Of a stretch of 64,000 nt of DNA, positions 49,019 to 61,747 are shown piece after piece (the first letter of the stretch is position 1; the number at the start of each line of letters is the position of its first letter). Source of the stretch: Schistosoma haematobium (lineage: Eukaryota; Platyhelminthes; Trematoda; Strigeidida; Schistosomatidae); contig NC_067197.1 of the NCBI RefSeq assembly GCF_000699445.3, positions 27,759,809-27,823,808 of the forward strand, written 5' to 3'. Below the pieces are notes generated by a model. The model saw nothing but the letters and a program-made list of their open reading frames with translations, was not told the DNA's origin and made no database searches. Position numbers and translations under genes: made by a program.

Positions 49019-51600
49019 CCCTGACTACTTAATTTGACGTAACTTGTACACATCGATGTAAGCCATTTAGTTTAGAAAATAATCTAAAGTGGACATTTGA
49101 GGGAAAAGAAATCAAAATAAGGTTTGGATGATTTTAACGCAATCTGTTTTAAAGAAAAATTACCGTAATATTTTGGCTCATTCATCAAAACGTTTTAAAT
49201 ACTCATGGGACATATTGGTCTTGCAAACGTTTTCTGTTGACGTTAGATATATGAAATTATATGAAAATAATGAAAAAAAAACGATGGTTGAGCACTAGAA
49301 GTCGAAACTCAGTGAGACAAAAATTAATTGGGGAGCAACTGCACATGTTGTTGATATGTGTGTTTTCAGTGGGATTAACCTTTAGTATCTCTTAAATCTA
49401 CTCGATCGTTACAGAATAGAAATGTGAGATTTATGGGTAGTTAAACGGCAGAAATTACGAAAAATTTACTTTGAGCAGTTCAGGAACTTCTAATTGTACG
49501 AAAGAGGTCATGGACCGAAAACAATTCTTTTACAAATAAGTGTTAGATGTAGTTTCTCCGGGCAATCTTCCTGCATATAAATCATCTACTTAACATCTTG
49601 GCAACATAAGTTGTTATATTCATAGGTTACGAAATAAGGAAAGTTCCGGATAGCTGTTCTTCGCCAGCGTATAGCCTGAGACGTATACGTACTGGACTAT
49701 GTTACCACACAGTAGGATGATACTAAACAATTTCATCATCTACACATGACAAAAATGATATTAAATTAGGGCCTCATACAAAAGAAGTGACAATGTTGTG
49801 AAGAAATGAGGTTGCGGAAGATTTGATTCAAACACATAAACATTGGTACAAAGAAGCACCAAATAGATATGCGCCACATAAATCATCCGATTTGTATGAG
49901 GGCTAGAATACTGCCTGGGCGCCCAACAGAAGAAAATGGTTTTCTTAGGGGGCCACACTTGGAGCCTTTGGTCTGAAGGTCTAATCCACAAGGCGGTGGA
50001 GAAACGTTAGGAGATTCAGCCTCATAGGAGCCTATAACCAACAACTGGTTCATACGCCATTTGTCCCCTCAGGAGCCCGGCGCTCATATGCACCACCAAT
50101 TTGGAATCAGAGTTTTCCAACTCTCCCAGATGGACTCTCCATATCCACCAACACGGTTAAGGCGCCAGAAATCCCCTACTCGTACTCTCAATTTCGTAAA
50201 CATCACCTCACCGCAAGAAGGCGGTGAGTAGGACTTCCCTGGCAGTGGTTGTATGCACGTGGCCATGTGGCTGTATCAAGGCATTTGGGAGTTGTATAAC
50301 AAAGTTTGTCAAAGTGCTGCGGCAGTATTTCGAAGGTCAAAAGTATACCCCGTACTTACTAATAACGAAAGCCAAATGATTAAGTGTTCCTTAGCCTGAG
50401 TATCATAGCACAGTTAAAGCTTCACTGACATACTCGTCGAGAACTAGGCTTTAAATAAAATACACAACGCCACGCCTAAATCGCCATATCTCCTCTGGCA
50501 TACATCCTACAGGATCCTATAGGTTTAAGTGTAGTTAAACCTACGAGACTAACTTTCATCTTACCGGATACTGATACAAAGCCACTATCTACCCTTAATA
50601 TTTAAGTGTCACTTAGAAACAAGGGTGTGAAATTAGACAGAACTTTCATGGTAAATTAACCTGGTTCTGTACTTTGTAACTCCATACCCTGGAAATGCTG
50701 TGACAAAATTAGCGCCTTGGCAATGACCTCCAAGAAGAACGACAAGCTACAGACTTTGTTTAACAGAAAGACGAACATTCCGGTTCACGACAATGCAAAG
50801 CGTTTGTTCTATTCCCTGAGTACCCAAGGGTCAAAATTTTCAGTAAATAGTGAAAGAATGATGGAAGAGTTACAACAGGGGTAACCTTTCGGAAACGCAT
50901 GAACTTCTGTTTTCAACTATCAGACAGTCATTATTTTATACATGTATTATTGACAATTATTGTCGCTTGCTTTATTATTTAGTTTTAGTCGATTTTTTGG
51001 GCTTACTAAGTCGTCGCACCCTACGTTTTTTCTCCCTTCACATTCCCCCGACACATAACGCACCTGCAGGCTAGATATCAACCTTTTGTAAACTGAAAAA
51101 ATTTAGCATATCCTACCACCATCGCCCACTGAGTGGAACTTCATGATTTATTGTGTAGATGGTGCCTTAGGAACCAACTAAGATTGTTAAGATGAGAAAA
51201 AACGCTCTGTGACTAGAAGCCACTGCATCTATATCCTTTTTGTAAATATTTGTAACCACAACCGATTACCAACTTGTAGTTTATCCTTATCAAAAGAAGA
51301 ACTAAAAGGAGTAGCGAACGAAGGCAAAATGGATGTTTACATTCTTCTTCAACTCCGAGTTGAATTTCATTCAAGCAAGAGGATTTGTATGATTTCAAGC
51401 GTCCTACATCACTCTATTTTTGGGAAGGTCGAACTTCAGAACTCATAGTTCAAACCAAAGTAGCCATCAGAGGCGGAATTGTATGTCCATCGTATTGATG
51501 GCGGTTTATTTTAGGCTAATTAGTTGTTCTAAACTTGTGTCGCGGTAGTAAAGATCAACCCAGAATTTTCGGTTACCTCCAACCCTGTTTGTTAGTCAGT
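49019..51600. other. Region upstream of numb
   Basis: The numb promoter and 5' untranslated region should be in the first part, but no element can be pinned down. At 49790-50300 there is a GC-richer dispersed repeat. Two plus-strand frames (50660-50878 and 51286-51391) could join in phase 2 through GTAACC and a TTGTAG acceptor to code ...MMEELQQG and LSLSKEELKGVANEG. I do not recognise the protein and cannot tell a gene from an old repeat. Confidence 0.3.
49790..50300. repeat. GC-richer dispersed repeat region
   Basis: The segment is clearly richer in GC than its surroundings. Its right part matches 32040-32215. It contains phrases such as ggtctgaaggtctaatcc but no reverse-transcriptase motif. 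Confidence 0.45.
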
Positions 51601-51627
51601 ATTGAGGATTAGATACTTTAGATTGAT

Positions 51628-53181
51628 TCAGGTCATTTCTAAGAGCTGTGGACGGTCTGCAAGAAGTTTTTCAAGCCTTTTAGGAAGTACTAAGTTAGGA
51701 CTTAGTGGGTGTTGTTTCAACCATCTCATACGGTGGTGAATTTCAAGATCTAACTACTTTAGAAATGAAGTTGTTCACCCAAAAGACACCAACTTAAACA
51801 CTCAAAGAAGGAAGGAGATTAATGCTTGTATATAACCATGCAGAACCCCGAAATTCTTTCGGTCACGCAAGATTTCTACCCTAAGTTGAGTCTGTTACAC
51901 TTACTTTTGTCAGGGAAGTCACGTCTGTACACGACACTACTTCTCAACAAAAATGGCCGGTATTTTTCATACCTCATACAGTTTACTGTCGAATTTATTA
52001 CACAGAGAGCCATACGTGACGCTATAGTCTGAATAAGTGTCATACTAACGAGTGTTATCACACATACAAACCAACTTATGGTAATTTCTTATTACCTACT
52101 TGCTGTAATCTAGACAATCAACCTCCTATTTAAAGGTGTGTGTCTGATAGGAAGCATGTCTGCGCCTCGGTCTTTGTCTAGCTCCCCATTAGTTGCAAAC
52201 ACAGACAATCGATAACCTACATATACCATTGATTGACACCCAAAAAATACATGTAAATATTTCGACTTCTTATCGACATACACTCATTCAATTCTCAATG
52301 TGCTCTGCCTCTTGCGAGTTTGTAGATTTTGTCAATTATCAAAAATACACCCTCCTAACAACAGGTGTTCTGACTTTCGAATATTCCTGAGTAAGTTCAC
52401 AGAACTACTGGGAGAATCGGCCTGCTAAATTACTGAGTTAACGGGATTAGGAATTAGCACCTATAATCTACACAATTTTTTACCCTCAAAACAGTTATGT
52501 AAGCAAATAAACCCCAAAACAATTAAATCTGTAAATCATCGACATTGATTTTAAACGTGTTATTCTTACTGGATACACCTTTAAGTGACAGCGCTCCACC
52601 ATCAGCACCAGGTTGCATTTGGGTGCGCCTTGCTGCGCATTTCATATGATGATTATTTAGCTTATGTTCCATACATGATGGCACGTCGAACTTTAATCAA
52701 ATAAACGTTCACATTTCATTAACCTTGACGCCCGGTTTTATTAGTTTTGGCATCATATCGTAAGAGGAAATCTCGAACAGTTTAGTTATCAGATTTTGTG
52801 TATCTGTGACATATTCACTGACGAGCCTCAAAATGATCTGGCACACTGAACGATGTACCATGAGCCTGTTCATTGTTGTAATGTTACATATCTTCTCTAT
52901 ATTGTGACTTGTTCCTAACATTTACATATTTTCCCCACTTTATCCGAGCACACACCACAGGCTGTATGAACTAAACTTTTCTCGTTCCCCATACTACAAC
53001 TCATGCCATCCTGGATTGATAATATAGAGGTCTGATTCTGCTGTACAGGAACTAACTTCCAGTAACAAGACTGGAGTGGTCCACGCCCACAGTTTCTTGC
53101 AGTAAACAGTGCAATACCATGAAAGTCAAACATATCACACCCAGTATGTTTACCGGTAGTATTCCAGAATCTGATGAGACC
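51628..53181 (-). CDS. Unidentified multi-exon gene (candidate terminal exons)
   Basis: Candidate exons on the minus strand are 53181 to about 52950 (GLIRFWNTTGKHTG..., reminiscent of a WD-repeat strand), about 52900-52724 (MNRLMVHRSVCQIILRL...), 52690-52570 (FDVPSCMEHKLNNHHMKC...), 52044-51973 (YDTYSDYSVTYGSLCNKFDS) and 51753-51628 (WLKQHPLSPNLVLPKRLEKL, stop TGA). The exons starting at 53181, 52690, 52044 and 51753 follow AG acceptors. The second, third and fourth end at GT donors (GTTAAT, GTAAGA, GTATGA). The last two join in phase 0, as do the second and third. The third ends in phase 1, so at least one exon before 52044 is missing from this model. Residue composition looks like real protein, unlike chance frames nearby. 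I do not recognise the family, and the 5' end is unknown. Confidence 0.4.
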
Positions 53182-53189
53182 CTAAAATA

Positions 53190-54630
53190 GGTTGTGCATA
53201 AACCCCGAAGACGTAACCTACTGACAGAGATTAGATGAACGACTTCACAACATCAAACCATGACACGGCCCGGCAAAAGAAATTTTGTTCTCACTTAAAT
53301 AATAAAAACGCAAGGTTTAGAAAAAGGATCTCTTTTCAGAGAATTCATTATCAAACTGTACAATCGTATATACGTGTGCAAATTTTTTGTCCATATTATT
53401 TCTGTCAGAATATATGAACAAATAATAAGCACAATGATGTAATAGAACAAGTGAAATACTTGATGATGTTGTGTAAATAGTAATACTGATCTAGCACGCA
53501 CGAACACATCTGTGCCCCACTCAGACATCATAGTCTCTCTACATGTCCAGACGAAAATGGACTTCAATTTCAGTTTGCCTTCTTTTTCCCAATTTGCAGT
53601 TGTATTAGTTATATTTTCTCCCTATTTCTTCACTTGAGGTAAACAGGTAACTCACTGGACCTATCGATACTGCTCAACTAAACTCGGTCACTAAGGGACA
53701 CTCACTACAACCCTAAAAAACCAAGAGAACCACACAAGCAACTGCCTTAATATTACAGTTAGAGAACAGTGTTACACCAACACGATAAAAAATTTTGATT
53801 GTTGTTAAAAACAAACCTGACATGTTATTCATTGATTTAGTCATATTACTTGGCTAAACCAACTACCCTATAATCATTTTAAGCTACAGAAACACATCAG
53901 ACTAGTTACCGCCAAGTGTCAACTTCTGTCAGTTCGGTGTCTTCTAAACTTAACTACTGACATAATTAATTAACTTCTGCATCATTGAAACTAATAATAC
54001 GGTTTTAGTCATTTGAGGACTTTCGGTTAGTGCATGACGACCACATTTTTGTTTCACTTTTATCCCCTTCGCCTGGCAATATTAGTCTTTGTTTTATTTT
54101 ACTGTAGCAAGTAAACAATTGTACCCTCAGTCATAACAGGTAATGATACCGGTATTTTTCGGGTCGAAAAAGGCCGAGGTCTATAAAAATGGTTCAAGAT
54201 ATCATTGGCAATATTACTTTGCGATAATTCTGTATTAATTCTCTGGATAGGATACATTCGTATCTCCCTTGCTGTCAGATACTAAAAGCAAAATTGGTGT
54301 ATATAACTTGGTATGCTGGTATAATATTCAATTGGCGTCATTAGTGACTTCCTCTAAGGAATATCAAAGTATTGTGGTCAAACAAATCTGATATTTGCAA
54401 AGGTAAATTTCAAGTAATTGATTTAGTGCTTTTGGTGGTGCAGCGACGATGCCAAATTTGGACAACTAAATAAATTCTGAGCGCCTTCCCTATAAAACAC
54501 CTCGTTATTTTAAACAAGGTGCAAATAAACGGCCCTTCAGAACAAGACATTCATATGATAGTAGCTACAGAAATATTCAAGCACAAGTAATTACATGTGT
54601 CAAATACACAGTTTTGATTTCACACCGACA
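53190..54630. other. Stretch without a recognised gene
   Basis: It may hold upstream exons of the gene ending at 51628, but I could not find any with convincing splice sites. Frames at 53235-53567 end in hydrophobic, AT-driven sequence. Confidence 0.3.
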
Positions 54631-54639
54631 GAAAGTATA

Positions 54640-54900
54640 AATACAATTTACGCAACGTTTAAGAGTCGTCAGATCATTGAGGATGACATCCAGCTTATCT
54701 AGTGGCTTGTAGTCGTTTACAAGTTCATTTAACTCACGAACAAAATGGTTCACTGTGTCCATTTTCCGTAATCCATTAGGTAGCCTACTCCAAATGACAG
54801 ACAACTTATGCAAGAAACATTTTGTCGTACGTTAGACTCCCAATGCTGTATTTTGACTAGTCTGGTGTGGTTCTTTAGTTTATAATAATAATAATATATA
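54640..54900 (-). pseudogene. CR1/jockey-like retrotransposon pol remnant
   Basis: On the minus strand, NHTRLVKIQHWESNVRQN is followed after a one-base shift by FLHKLSVIWSRLPNGLRKM and TVNHFVRELNELV. The pattern R-x-x-FL/FF ... WxxLP ... T(V)xxF(K/V)xxL is the conserved tail behind the reverse-transcriptase domain of CR1/jockey-type elements such as schistosome SR1/Perere. The frameshift shows it is dead. Assignment rests on this tail alone. Confidence 0.45.
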
Positions 54901-54909
54901 GTTCTGTAA

Positions 54910-57649
54910 TGGCAGGTACACGCCATTCTTACAGGCATGATCTATAAACCACAACATTTATTGTTTCACAGTATGCATGTCAAATATAGTCTGTAAAAGT
55001 GAATATCGGTTCATTCCTTCAAATACAATGAGTAATCTTCAAAATATTCTCTGAAGTAGCATCGCGTCTACGTTACACACGAGATCTGATCTCCGCATTA
55101 TTGTGTTAGGATTTTGGTCGTGCTAAGTATTTATGGATTGCAACTTTTTAAGTTTATAGTTGTCATAAAGTAAACTTGTAGAGCGCTTGGTGTTAACTAT
55201 GACCATGCGAAAACATGTACGTATAGTTTTTTCCAGATGTCAGAAGTCCCATAGCTGTGCCCTCAGAGCATGATTCCGAAAGAAAAAAGAGAAACCGAGG
55301 GGCAGAAAGGCACATGGATATGAACGATAAACAAAACTTAACATTTTGTAGTGGAACAGAGAAAGTATGATAAATTAGTTGATGAAACTCATACTAGATC
55401 TTCTAGCTAAAATAAAATGAGATCGGAGGCTCCAGTTGAGGGAATGCGGTAATAAAAAACAGTGAATGTGATATTTACCAAGGTGGAATAAGTTCAAATG
55501 AAGGAAGGGAGGTCAGGGTTGGAATAAACTTATATATATGATTTGGTTTATTGTTGAACGAATAAATTAATGTGATCTTAAACAAAAAATATATACTTAA
55601 ATTACATCAATCGATAAACTACGTCGAACTTTTGCATAGATCGAAATATTTCATTTATTTTTTAAATAAGCGTAAATAGATATTCTTATGTTCTGATTGG
55701 TCGTTCAAGGTTAAGAAATGACACAGAAATCCTATTAATTCATACACAAACATTTTAACTTAATGTTTAACATTCAGATTCATTGAATTTTATTGTAGAA
55801 TTAGTAATAAATTAATTGTTATTAATAATCAGGTGATAATCCAGAATCTCTTTGTTCTTATTTGTCTACTGAACATGTAACATTGAACTGTTGTTTATTT
55901 ATCTATTACTTTGTTTATTTTGTTTGCCTAATTGATGCACAATAAATAGGATTTATTCATCAAAATAATAATGGAGATCACGTGAAATAAATTCAATCAT
56001 ATGATATAGGCACATATTCATTGGTCAATCATAATAAACGCTTAAACCTATTTCATTTTGTTACTTTATATTTGAATTAAAATTTGTAGTATATGCAGTT
56101 GAATAAAAATGATGTGGTTTATAAATGGGAAAAAGAAAAACTTCGATAGTGTAATAAGAAGACGAAGATTATCAAAACTATATGATATATTAGTGAAAAT
56201 TCAAACCCCCTCTGTGTATTCAAAAACAGTTTGTTCTCACCTCAAACCTACTCTGGTAATATTAGCATATTATCCAGAGTGATGGGGTTTCAAATTGTTT
56301 CCACATTATTTCTAGGCGGCCCCTTTGAATGTATGGGCTACCAGTTCCTACCATCTGGATATTTCAACAAATTCTCTCATTTATTGTTTGTTTTAACACA
56401 TCATTATGCTGATTAGTCGCATAGCCTATTCAGGAGCGTTTGTGGCAAGTTTGCGACATTTCTCTGTACAAGTTACAGAAGGGCCCAATCAAAGACATCG
56501 TGGTTGCTGGCAATACGCATCGAAAACAGTTTACATTATTCAAATGTCGATTCCCGAACTGCTAACATATCACTGGCGACCACTCAATATTTATTGTCAG
56601 AAAAGAAAACTTGTTGAAATACTTTATGCTGAGAATTCTATATTGTACCAAAATATAATATTAAATAAAGCCAATACTACTAATAATAATAATAATAATT
56701 ACCATTATTATCATTATTATTATCATTGTCTCCTCTTACCCTACATTTCTAATCTAGTTGACCTTATATTTTTATATATAAATGATCTTAACAAGTATAT
56801 GTGTGATTAGATTGTTCGAAATGTATTACGCGAATATATCACATAGTTCTGATAATCTTATTATTATTATTATTACACTATTGAAATTTATCAAAGGGAC
56901 TAATTGCTTTAAATTTCTTAAAAAGACAAACAATATGTTTCCAATTCCTTGATAAACAACAGAATTCTTATTCTTTATTCACTACCTTTTCTGTTGAACC
57001 AAGGCAATAAAAATAAGATCTACTGGATTCAATGAATTCATTCCATTTCACGGGTGCAATATATCATTTGTAAACACTGAATTTACAAAGTATATTATAT
57101 AAAACCTTTATTTCTAGTAATTATATTACAGTCAAGATGACTATTTAGAGATGGAATAGAAAATCATTTTCAAAAAGAAAACTAAGAAGACAACACAAAA
57201 TATGATATTAAACATATTAGTTAGTATTGTTATGCATTTAGTTGTTGAAAATCTAGTCATACAAAGAAGGGATGAGGAAGTTATGAATAACTAGTAATTC
57301 TAAATAAAGAAGATGATTGTCTAATAAATTGATATAATTAGAACTACAGTTAACTTAGTGTCTGTGAATGCCATTAGATTAGTCAGAAATAATATTAGAA
57401 AATGAATAAAATTATTTAGTTACATTTATTATTAGCATGACAAAAAGAGGTTTATTATACATTCATTCTGTTATACATAAGTCATGCCTGAGAAACATTC
57501 GTTGTTTGTGAATTGTATTGAATACTTAAGATATTCACTTCAGGTCTACTATCTATTAAGTACCTTAGGATTACGCTTGTTAAAAAATTTACCACTTTGC
57601 AGACATACTGGGGTAACTAACCTCTATTTTTTATGTACTTTTTATAACA
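54910..57649. other. AT-rich stretch left of the LTR retrotransposon
   Basis: (AAT)n/(ATT)n tracts lie near 56686-56735 and 56858-56874. A 134-codon plus-strand frame at 56406-56810 runs into the microsatellite and is not recognised. Nothing else was seen. Confidence 0.35.
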
Positions 57650-57653
57650 GGTA
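57650..57653. other. Target-site duplication, left copy
   Basis: ggta (aggta if the LTR boundary is shifted by one base) precedes the left LTR and recurs after the right LTR at 63156-63159. Confidence 0.7.
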
Positions 57654-58186
57654 TGTGGTGGTCGGTATTCGATATATCCCTTAAACTTCGTATACAATTC
57701 GTCTTGATAACCGTCCTATTTAACCCCAACGGTATATTATTCAGAAGGCGAATACGAAGCGTTGATTACGTTTATTTCGAGACCACACACACAGATGTCC
57801 AAAAATTACAGATGCATTAAACGAGCATTAAGAGTTGTGTCGAACGGCAAACAGGCAAGCGAGCGACTGAGCGAATGTAAGTAATCGAGTACAATAAAGC
57901 GAGCGAGAAAGCAGTGTCAACCATATGAATAACGTGGACATATATATAGCATGTGAAATTAATGGGTAATCGAATCAAATAAGCGGTTAGTAGTGAGACT
58001 AGCAGAGTGAACAAATGCGTAGGCCGTAAGCAATATTCAAGCATGCGTATTTCATACAAGCACAAAATAATAATAAGAGTACAATAAATTGTTATAGTGC
58101 GGATGGTTTTGTCCGCTAAATAAGTTAGCAAAAGGGCTTAACTGAGTTAAATGAGAATAAACCCCATTTGCACGTGAGTCGCTATA
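57654..58186 (-). repeat. 3' LTR
   Basis: This LTR is 533 bp. In element sense it ends ...ccaccaca. Compared with the other LTR it has one AC unit fewer near 57785 and single-base differences near 57995 and 58029. Open frames inside it (such as 57817-58131) have exact counterparts in the other LTR and are not genes. Confidence 0.93.
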
Positions 58187-58202
58187 ATAGCTCCCCCCTG
58201 CA
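58187..58202 (-). other. Polypurine tract region
   Basis: In element sense, tgcaggggggagctatta lies directly before the 3' LTR. The G-run is the likely plus-strand primer for reverse transcription. Confidence 0.7.
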
Positions 58203-58342
58203 AACAAAGATATATGGAAAATGTCTGTGTTTGCATAAAAAAAAATAGTAGACTGAATAGGGTCGTTTCAATTGTTTGAAAAAAATGGCTTATACAAAAT
58301 TAAGATGAAGTTATAATTAATATTTAAAATAGTAGAAGATCA

Positions 58343-61300
58343 TTAATAAAAAATCGTAGCGACATATTGTTGGGGCCATCTTACTCTGCGGCCGGATCTT
58401 GTTGTTATCGGAGTCTTGTCTTTTTGTTGCGTTAACGTTGTTGATTTTTGGGACTCGTGTTTCGCTGGTGTGACCATCTTAGATGAGTCTGTACTTGTTG
58501 ATTGATTATCGCTATCGATGAAAGCTGGCTTTACTCGATCGATGCTAATTACATCTGTCTTCCCAGCTTTTTCTATGGTAACCGTTTTATTTGTCCTCTC
58601 TATCACTTTAAATGGGCCGTCGTAACTCGGTTGAAGAGGTGGTTGTATTTTATCTCTTCTGATGAATACGTGAGAGCTGTTATGCAGTTCCTGTGGTATG
58701 AATACCCGTCGTTGTTGTGGTCTGGGAGGTGTTATTTTTAAATCGCTCATGTGTTTTCCCAGGCGTTGCACATAGCCGGTTACATCAGTCGGTACATTTT
58801 TACTTGAAGTGAAAAATTCTCCAGGTAACCGTAGAGTAGTTCCGTAAACTAACTCGGCTGGACAACATCCCATGTCTTGTTTAATTGTTGCTCTTAGAGC
58901 TAACATTACTAGGGGAAGTTTATTAGACCAATCGTTGTTAACGATGAGGGCTGTAAGGGACGCTTTTAATTGCCTATGTAGGCGTTCGACCATTCCGTTT
59001 GCCATTGGATGGTACGATGTCGTTCGGATTCGTTTAATACCGGGGAGTTCTGTAAGCTGCTGAAAGAGTCGACTTTCGAATTGTGCTCCTCTATCAGTTG
59101 TGATAATCGTTGGTACACCGTAGTAAGAAATCCAATTTTCAACTAGGGTTTTAGCTACCGTTTCAGCTGAGGTGTCTTTTATCGGCACTGCTACCGGCCA
59201 TCGTGTAAACCTATCGATGCATGTAAAGATATAGTTGTATCCATTTGAAACGGGCAGTGGTCCTACAATATCGATGTGTATATGTTCAAATCTAGTGTCT
59301 GGGTGCGAAAACGGACCTACTGCAGAGCTAGTATGACGATGTACCTTAACTTTTTGGCACTTCATGCATGCTTGTGTCCAATTACGTACATCGTGATTCA
59401 TGTTTGTCCATACGAATCGTTCACTAATCAGCTTTATCGTGGCTTTTATTCCTGGGTGCGACATGTTGTGCATGCTTTCGAATATTTTGTGTCGCAACGT
59501 TTTCGGGATAAATGGTCGCGGTCGGCCCGTTGATGTATCGCAAATTACTTTCGTGTTACCAAACCGCACCTCTTCGAGTACTAATGATGTTGAACCTCCG
59601 GATCTGAGTTTATTTAGCTCGATGTCTCTCTCCTGCAACTTTGCTAGACCGTTACAATCAATTCCACTTGCCATAAGTGTGCTTATCGTTGCTCGTGACA
59701 ATGCGTCGGCCACATCGTTTTCTTGTCCTTTAACGTACTGTATGTCGGACGTGAACTGTGAAATGAACTCTAGTTGTCGGATCTCTCTCGGGGAATAATT
59801 GTCTTGCTTTGCGCTTAATGCTTTCGTTAGTGGTTTGTGGTCTGTATAGACGGTAAAACTTATGCCTTCGACCATGTGACGGAAGTGTTTTATTGCTAAG
59901 TAGATTGCTAATAATTCTCTTCCAAACGTACTATATCTCGTTTGGGTAGGATTTAATCTTTTCGAGAAAAATGAAAGTGGCTCCCATACACCGTTTACTA
60001 ACTGCTGCAAAACGGCTCCTACTGCTAAGTTCGATGCGTCTGTCATGACGGCTAATGGTGCTTCGTTCTTTCGTCGTACCAACATCATCTTCTCGTTTAG
60101 CGCTCGCTTAGCGTTCTCAAAAGCCTGTATAGCATCCGCTGAAAGACGGAATGTTCGAGTATGTCCTCGCAAGGCGTCCGTCAATGGCTGTAATATTGCT
60201 GCGCAGTTTGTGATAAATCGTCTATAATAGTTTATTAGCCCCAAGAATCTTCGTAATTTTCTTTGTGAATCGGGCAACGGATAATTACGAATAGCAGCAA
60301 CTTCTGTTGGAACTGGCATGATACCATGTGAATTTATCATATGACCTAGGAATTGCAATGATTCCTTTCCAAATTCACACTTTTCCACGTTAATAGTGAC
60401 GCCATGTTCCTGAAGTTTCGTAAACAACCGTCGTAGATGTTGTAGATGTTCTTCCCTGGTAGAGCTAGCTACTAGTATATCATCGATATATGCGTGAACT
60501 CCTGTCAAACCCCTGACGACCTGATCGATGAATCTTTGGAAGGTTTGGGCTGCATTAGTTAATCCGAAGGGCATTCGCAAAAACTCGAATAACCCAAATG
60601 GAGTAGTTATAGCCGTTTTAGATATATCTTCTGCCGCTACGGGAATATGGTAATAAGCTCGAACGAGATCGATTTTCGAAAATATCGTGGCACCTTCCAT
60701 ATTGGTAGTAATGTCGTGGATATGTGGTATCGGATATCTGTCCGCTATCGTTTGCTTGTTAAGGGCTCTATAGTCTCCGCATGGCCTGATTTCCCCATTC
60801 TTCTTCGAAACCATATCCAATGGGGACGCCCAGGGACTATTAGAAGGTCTTATGATACCAAGCTTCGTCATTTTTTCGAACTCTCGTTTTGCGACATTCA
60901 ACCTTTTCGGGTCTAGCCTTCGTGGTCTTGATTTAGTCGGTGGGCCTTTCGTTATAATATGGTGCTGTACCGTATGTTTAAGATCTCTGTTATCGTATGA
61001 TACCTTCGTCAGATCGGCATACTCGTTTAGAAGCGATCTATATGGCTCGCTTTTGTCTTTTGACACTACTAAATTCATGGATGCGTGATCAGTCGTCACT
61101 CCTCTTATCACTACTGAATGGTCGCCGTTCACGAGCCGGTTTCGTCGGGTATCCACTAGTAAGTCAAAACTCTTTAAGAAATCAATACCAATCATAGGTA
61201 TGGATACATCTGCGATAATGAATTCCCAGCGGAATGAGGCAGTACGACCGAAATTCAAGGTTACTTTTCGCTTGCCATATGTTTTTATATCGGATTTATT

Positions 61301-61744
61301 TGCTGCCTTAAGCGTTAGCGCTGTATCGATATTTCGTGTTTCGTTACTTACTGGAGGCACGACGCTTACTTCTGCTCCCGTATCCACTAAGAATTGAGCG
61401 CCTGTTACTCTATCCTGAACGTAAAATAAACGACTGTTTCTAGGAGCTGTTGTAGTTGTTGCGGCGGTTATCGACAATCTGTGTGTTCGTTTGAATTTAC
61501 ATGGTGATCTACAGTTTCGAGCTTTATCGCCGAAAGTTTGATGGTACCAACATATTGTAGGAGCTGAGCGTCTCCTAGAACGTGATCGACTTCTTTCCCT
61601 TGATCTACTTCGTGACCATCCTCTTTGCGTATCGCTCTGATTTAGTTTCGTCAGCTTGTGGCATAAAACATTAATCTCCTTTTGTAATGCATCGATTCGT
61701 CCATCTACTGTGATACTATGCCTTTGCGGACTCGTTTGTTTCAT
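58343..61744 (-). CDS. Retrotransposon Gag C-terminus plus Pol polyprotein (1133 codons, intact)
   Basis: Counting from the ATG at 61744, residues 43-59 are an Arg/Ser-rich basic run. Residues 65-82 are a zinc box C-x2-H-x9-C-x3-C. The aspartic protease has VDTGAEV with catalytic Asp121. Reverse transcriptase spans about 285-490 with [12 protein letters not shown] and YIDD at 419-422. RNase H has Asp569, Glu610, Asp635. Integrase has an H-x3-H/C-x2-C zinc site (759, 763, 793, 796) and a D825, D884, E920 triad (D-58-D-35-E). A GPF-type C-terminal segment begins near 1043. No internal stop or frameshift is present. The polyprotein would reverse-transcribe and integrate the element. The first residues really belong to Gag, because the frame is continuous with the upstream Gag frame except for one UAG, so the ATG at 61744 may not be the natural start. 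Confidence 0.93.
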   Translation of the reverse strand: MKQTSPQRHSITVDGRIDALQKEINVLCHKLTKLNQSDTQRGWSRSRSRERSRSRSRRRSAPTICWYHQTFGDKARNCRSPCKFKRTHRLSITAATTTTAPRNSRLFYVQDRVTGAQFLVDTGAEVSVVPPVSNETRNIDTALTLKAANKSDIKTYGKRKVTLNFGRTASFRWEFIIADVSIPMIGIDFLKSFDLLVDTRRNRLVNGDHSVVIRGVTTDHASMNLVVSKDKSEPYRSLLNEYADLTKVSYDNRDLKHTVQHHIITKGPPTKSRPRRLDPKRLNVAKREFEKMTKLGIIRPSNSPWASPLDMVSKKNGEIRPCGDYRALNKQTIADRYPIPHIHDITTNMEGATIFSKIDLVRAYYHIPVAAEDISKTAITTPFGLFEFLRMPFGLTNAAQTFQRFIDQVVRGLTGVHAYIDDILVASSTREEHLQHLRRLFTKLQEHGVTINVEKCEFGKESLQFLGHMINSHGIMPVPTEVAAIRNYPLPDSQRKLRRFLGLINYYRRFITNCAAILQPLTDALRGHTRTFRLSADAIQAFENAKRALNEKMMLVRRKNEAPLAVMTDASNLAVGAVLQQLVNGVWEPLSFFSKRLNPTQTRYSTFGRELLAIYLAIKHFRHMVEGISFTVYTDHKPLTKALSAKQDNYSPREIRQLEFISQFTSDIQYVKGQENDVADALSRATISTLMASGIDCNGLAKLQERDIELNKLRSGGSTSLVLEEVRFGNTKVICDTSTGRPRPFIPKTLRHKIFESMHNMSHPGIKATIKLISERFVWTNMNHDVRNWTQACMKCQKVKVHRHTSSAVGPFSHPDTRFEHIHIDIVGPLPVSNGYNYIFTCIDRFTRWPVAVPIKDTSAETVAKTLVENWISYYGVPTIITTDRGAQFESRLFQQLTELPGIKRIRTTSYHPMANGMVERLHRQLKASLTALIVNNDWSNKLPLVMLALRATIKQDMGCCPAELVYGTTLRLPGEFFTSSKNVPTDVTGYVQRLGKHMSDLKITPPRPQQRRVFIPQELHNSSHVFIRRDKIQPPLQPSYDGPFKVIERTNKTVTIEKAGKTDVISIDRVKPAFIDSDNQSTSTDSSKMVTPAKHESQKSTTLTQQKDKTPITTRSGRRVRWPQQYVATIFY

Positions 61745-61747
61745 TCT

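Noticed and set aside
56406..56810. 134-codon plus-strand frame
   Set aside because: It ends in an AAT/ATT microsatellite giving poly-Asn/Tyr/His, and the first half shows no recognisable domain.
57817..58131. 104-codon minus-strand frame with an almost identical twin at 62786-63100
   Set aside because: Both lie wholly inside the two LTRs, so the duplication is the LTR and not a gene family.
58502..61397. Plus-strand frames inside the LTR retrotransposon
   Set aside because: They are antisense shadows of Pol, with no features of their own.
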